Origin: Actinomycetota bacterium
Lineage (GTDB): Bacteria; Actinomycetota; Acidimicrobiia; Spongiisociales; ZC4RG35
Direction of reading: 5' to 3'
DNA length: 15,044 bases
NCBI GenBank assembly: GCA_022615295.1
Contig: JAKEHF010000122.1
Location: forward strand, 1 to 15,044
The translations under genes and the position numbers were made by a program. Below, one piece after another: positions 13,383 through 15,044 of this stretch. The notes beneath the pieces were generated by a model. That model searched no databases, was not told the origin of the DNA, and worked only from the letters and a program-made list of their open reading frames with translations. Positions within the stretch are counted from its first letter, which is position 1. Every line of letters starts with the position of its first letter.

Positions 13383-14000
13383 CTAGCCGTCTGCGTCCTG
13401 GGCCGCTTGTCGGTCGACAACTTCGCGAAACTCGTCGAAGTTGCGGACGTCTACCGCCCCGGGGACAGGTCGGTTCCAGGGCCGGATGTAACGACACACC
13501 AGGCTGTCCGGCCGGTTGGCCACCAGACCGGGGAGGATGTGGGGCCCGTCGTCGAGGTAGACGTCACAATCGACCAGCCACTTGTCCTCGAGGATGTGTA
13601 TCTCGTCCGCCGGCACCCCATGTTTTGCGATCCACTCATGGGTGTCCTCGACGGCGAAGGTCGGTTTCGTGGTGAGGATCACGATGTCGTGACCCGACCT
13701 GTGCAGCCCGACGAGGGCGTCCACGGCGCCAGGGAGCGGCTCGAGATGCCAGAACACGCTCCGGCCGTCGAGATCGGCCGACCATTCCCAGAACTCGTCT
13801 ATGTCCGCGAAGTGGGTGAGCTCGACCACATCGTTCCATCGTTTGGAGTCCTCGTTGGTGAGCGAGGTCCCGAAGTCGCGGTTGTAGAACCGCATCCACC
13901 CTGAGGTGAAGTCGGCGACAACACCGTCGAGATCGACACCGAGACGCACCGACGGCACAAGGTAACCCGCGGATGAGCTCGGTGTCCGGTGGGGCATCAT
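13383..14000 (-). CDS. HAD-superfamily 5'(3')-deoxyribonucleotidase-like phosphatase
   Basis: 205 residues, cytoplasmic. The four HAD motifs are present: I, DLDGVVADF with nucleophile Asp23 and acid/base Asp25; II, ILTTKP with Thr110/Thr111; III, Lys140 in ILEDKW; IV, YLDDGP with Asp150/Asp151. The small cap (FTSGWMRFYNRDFGTSLT to WEWSADLDGRSVFWHLEPLPGA) and motif I resemble the NT5C-type deoxyribonucleotidases, which remove phosphate from dNMPs. Tandem ATGs at 14000 and 13997 give the same protein less one Met; a GTG at residue 15 is a possible shorter start, as the first 14 residues are not conserved-looking. It lies between the ABC-2 permease gene (27-base gap) and phnD (77-base gap), both in the same direction. 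Confidence 0.8.
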   Translation of the reverse strand: MMPHRTPSSSAGYLVPSVRLGVDLDGVVADFTSGWMRFYNRDFGTSLTNEDSKRWNDVVELTHFADIDEFWEWSADLDGRSVFWHLEPLPGAVDALVGLHRSGHDIVILTTKPTFAVEDTHEWIAKHGVPADEIHILEDKWLVDCDVYLDDGPHILPGLVANRPDSLVCRYIRPWNRPVPGAVDVRNFDEFREVVDRQAAQDADG

Positions 14001-14027
14001 GGCTTGCTCAGGTACTCGGATCGCCGC

Positions 14028-15044
14028 TCAGACGACCTGGACCCAGCTCATGACCTCCGGGAGACGGCGGCGCAGGAGACGTGAGGCGATCAGCAGCGAG
14101 ATGACGTAGACGACCGCTCCCCAGACAACGGTGATCACGGTGGTGAACCATGGGGGCACCACGTTGCCGAAGGCGACGGTGAGGACGACGACCGAGGCGG
14201 GAGGGACGAGGAGCAGCCCGATAGCGAAGAAGGACACCGTCTGGCTGACGATGGCTAGACATCCCTGCTCGGTGGACTGGGCGAAGACGTCGGTTCCTTC
14301 CCTGGGCAGGCGCAGAGGGGTGAGCACCGACACCAGATTCCCCACCGCCAGTTGTGAGCCGATGGCGGCGATCATCAGCGGCGCCACCAGCCAGGTCCAT
14401 CGCCACTGGCCGGTGAACATCGAGATCGCCAGGGCGAGGAGGACCGTCTCGACGGTGAGGGCGATGGCCACCGCGGTGTTCTTCCCGAGGAGCATCTGCC
14501 GGGGCTTGAGGGGCAGGACGAAGAGATAGCTGGCGGCGTTTCGCTCCCACCCGAAGAGGTTGAGGGCGATGGGGAGACCGACGAACAGGACGAGGATGGG
14601 GGCCATCAGCGGCGCCCAGTCGTTGTCACGGAGGTCGAACATGCCCGTGGCACCCATCACCGTGCCCCCGACGGCGAGACCGACGAAGATCACGGTCCCC
14701 GTCCAGACCAGTCGTTGTCTGGGGTCGCGGACGTAGAAACGAAGCTCCTTGCGGGCCAGGGTGGCGATCACTCCCCAGGGGCCAGTCGACATTCCCCGCC
14801 TCCGGGCCCTGGCCGCGGGACGACTTCCCTCCTGGGGTGTGGTCAGCATCCAGCCGAGCAGTCTCCGCCAGACGAGGCCGAGGACGACGAGACCTGCGGC
14901 AGCCGCCGCCAGATAGACAACGGCGACGAGGGCTTCTCCGTGGGCAGCTTCGTAGATTGCCCTCTGCGCGGCGACGGGGGGGATCAGCAGGCTCCACCCC
15001 CGTATCGAAGTCGAGGCCGCCGCCTCGGCGACCCCGAGACGCCC
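14028..15044 (-). CDS. ABC-2 type exporter permease, 5' end outside the window
   Basis: The last 338 residues are visible; the frame stays open to the window edge, so the start lies further right. The visible part begins with RAIYEAAHGEALVAVVYLAA leading into a helix, then a basic cytoplasmic loop (RPAARARRRG), a GVIATLARKELRFYVRDPRQ segment marking a coupling helix, and about six more membrane helices, ending RRRLPEVMSWVQVV. ARKELRFYVRDP followed by helices is typical of large actinobacterial ABC-2 permeases that carry two such units; the visible half would be the second. An ATG at 14849 inside the frame is probably internal, because the upstream codons also read as membrane protein. The partner ATPase is expected upstream, outside the window. 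Substrate unknown. Confidence 0.78.
   Translation of the reverse strand, partial: GRLGVAEAAASTSIRGWSLLIPPVAAQRAIYEAAHGEALVAVVYLAAAAAGLVVLGLVWRRLLGWMLTTPQEGSRPAARARRRGMSTGPWGVIATLARKELRFYVRDPRQRLVWTGTVIFVGLAVGGTVMGATGMFDLRDNDWAPLMAPILVLFVGLPIALNLFGWERNAASYLFVLPLKPRQMLLGKNTAVAIALTVETVLLALAISMFTGQWRWTWLVAPLMIAAIGSQLAVGNLVSVLTPLRLPREGTDVFAQSTEQGCLAIVSQTVSFFAIGLLLVPPASVVVLTVAFGNVVPPWFTTVITVVWGAVVYVISLLIASRLLRRRLPEVMSWVQVV

Overview
The window looks like chromosomal DNA from a high-GC actinobacterium. Coding density is high and third positions are strongly G/C. GTG starts are frequent, several genes overlap by GTGA or ATGA, and one lipoprotein has the threonine-rich linker often seen in Acidimicrobiia-like genomes. 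The class is a guess; no rRNA, tRNA or marker gene is present to fix it. No CRISPR array, insertion sequence, integrase or phage gene was seen.

Left part (1-3261), mostly + strand: a short hairpin terminator; a yeast-type cytosine deaminase; a small unrecognised gene overlapping it; a nested inverted repeat; a stand-alone KAS III (FabH-like) gene; a small three-helix membrane protein on the - strand; and a P1-family (DmpA-type) self-cleaving aminopeptidase. A 15-bp dyad overlapping the peptidase stop codon separates it from a convergent phytoene-dehydrogenase-like flavoprotein (3305-4699, - strand), which probably has its own promoter.

Right part (4805-15044): all genes lie on the - strand with small gaps or 4-base overlaps. 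In transcription order they are: the C-terminal part of an ABC-2 permease (cut by the window edge), a HAD 5'(3')-deoxyribonucleotidase-like phosphatase, phnD-phnC-phnE-phnE (phosphonate/phosphite/phosphate-type importer), a dGTPase-like HD hydrolase, an ABC exporter ATPase and permease (NatAB-like), a dienoyl-CoA-isomerase-like crotonase, and a small single-anchor membrane protein ending at a strong hairpin. This could be one long transcription unit or several nested ones.

The most interesting feature is the PhnDCEE importer between two (deoxy)nucleotide phosphohydrolases, with no phosphonate-catabolism gene in view. Its two permeases are also unusual: the first has about 175 extra N-terminal residues with about six hydrophobic segments, and the second has an extra C-terminal hydrophobic segment. 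The binding protein has a cysteine-bearing insert, and a 13-bp GC hairpin separates its gene from the ATPase gene. A role in phosphorus uptake linked to nucleotide turnover is inference from gene order. All assignments come from reading motifs by eye; no database search was done.
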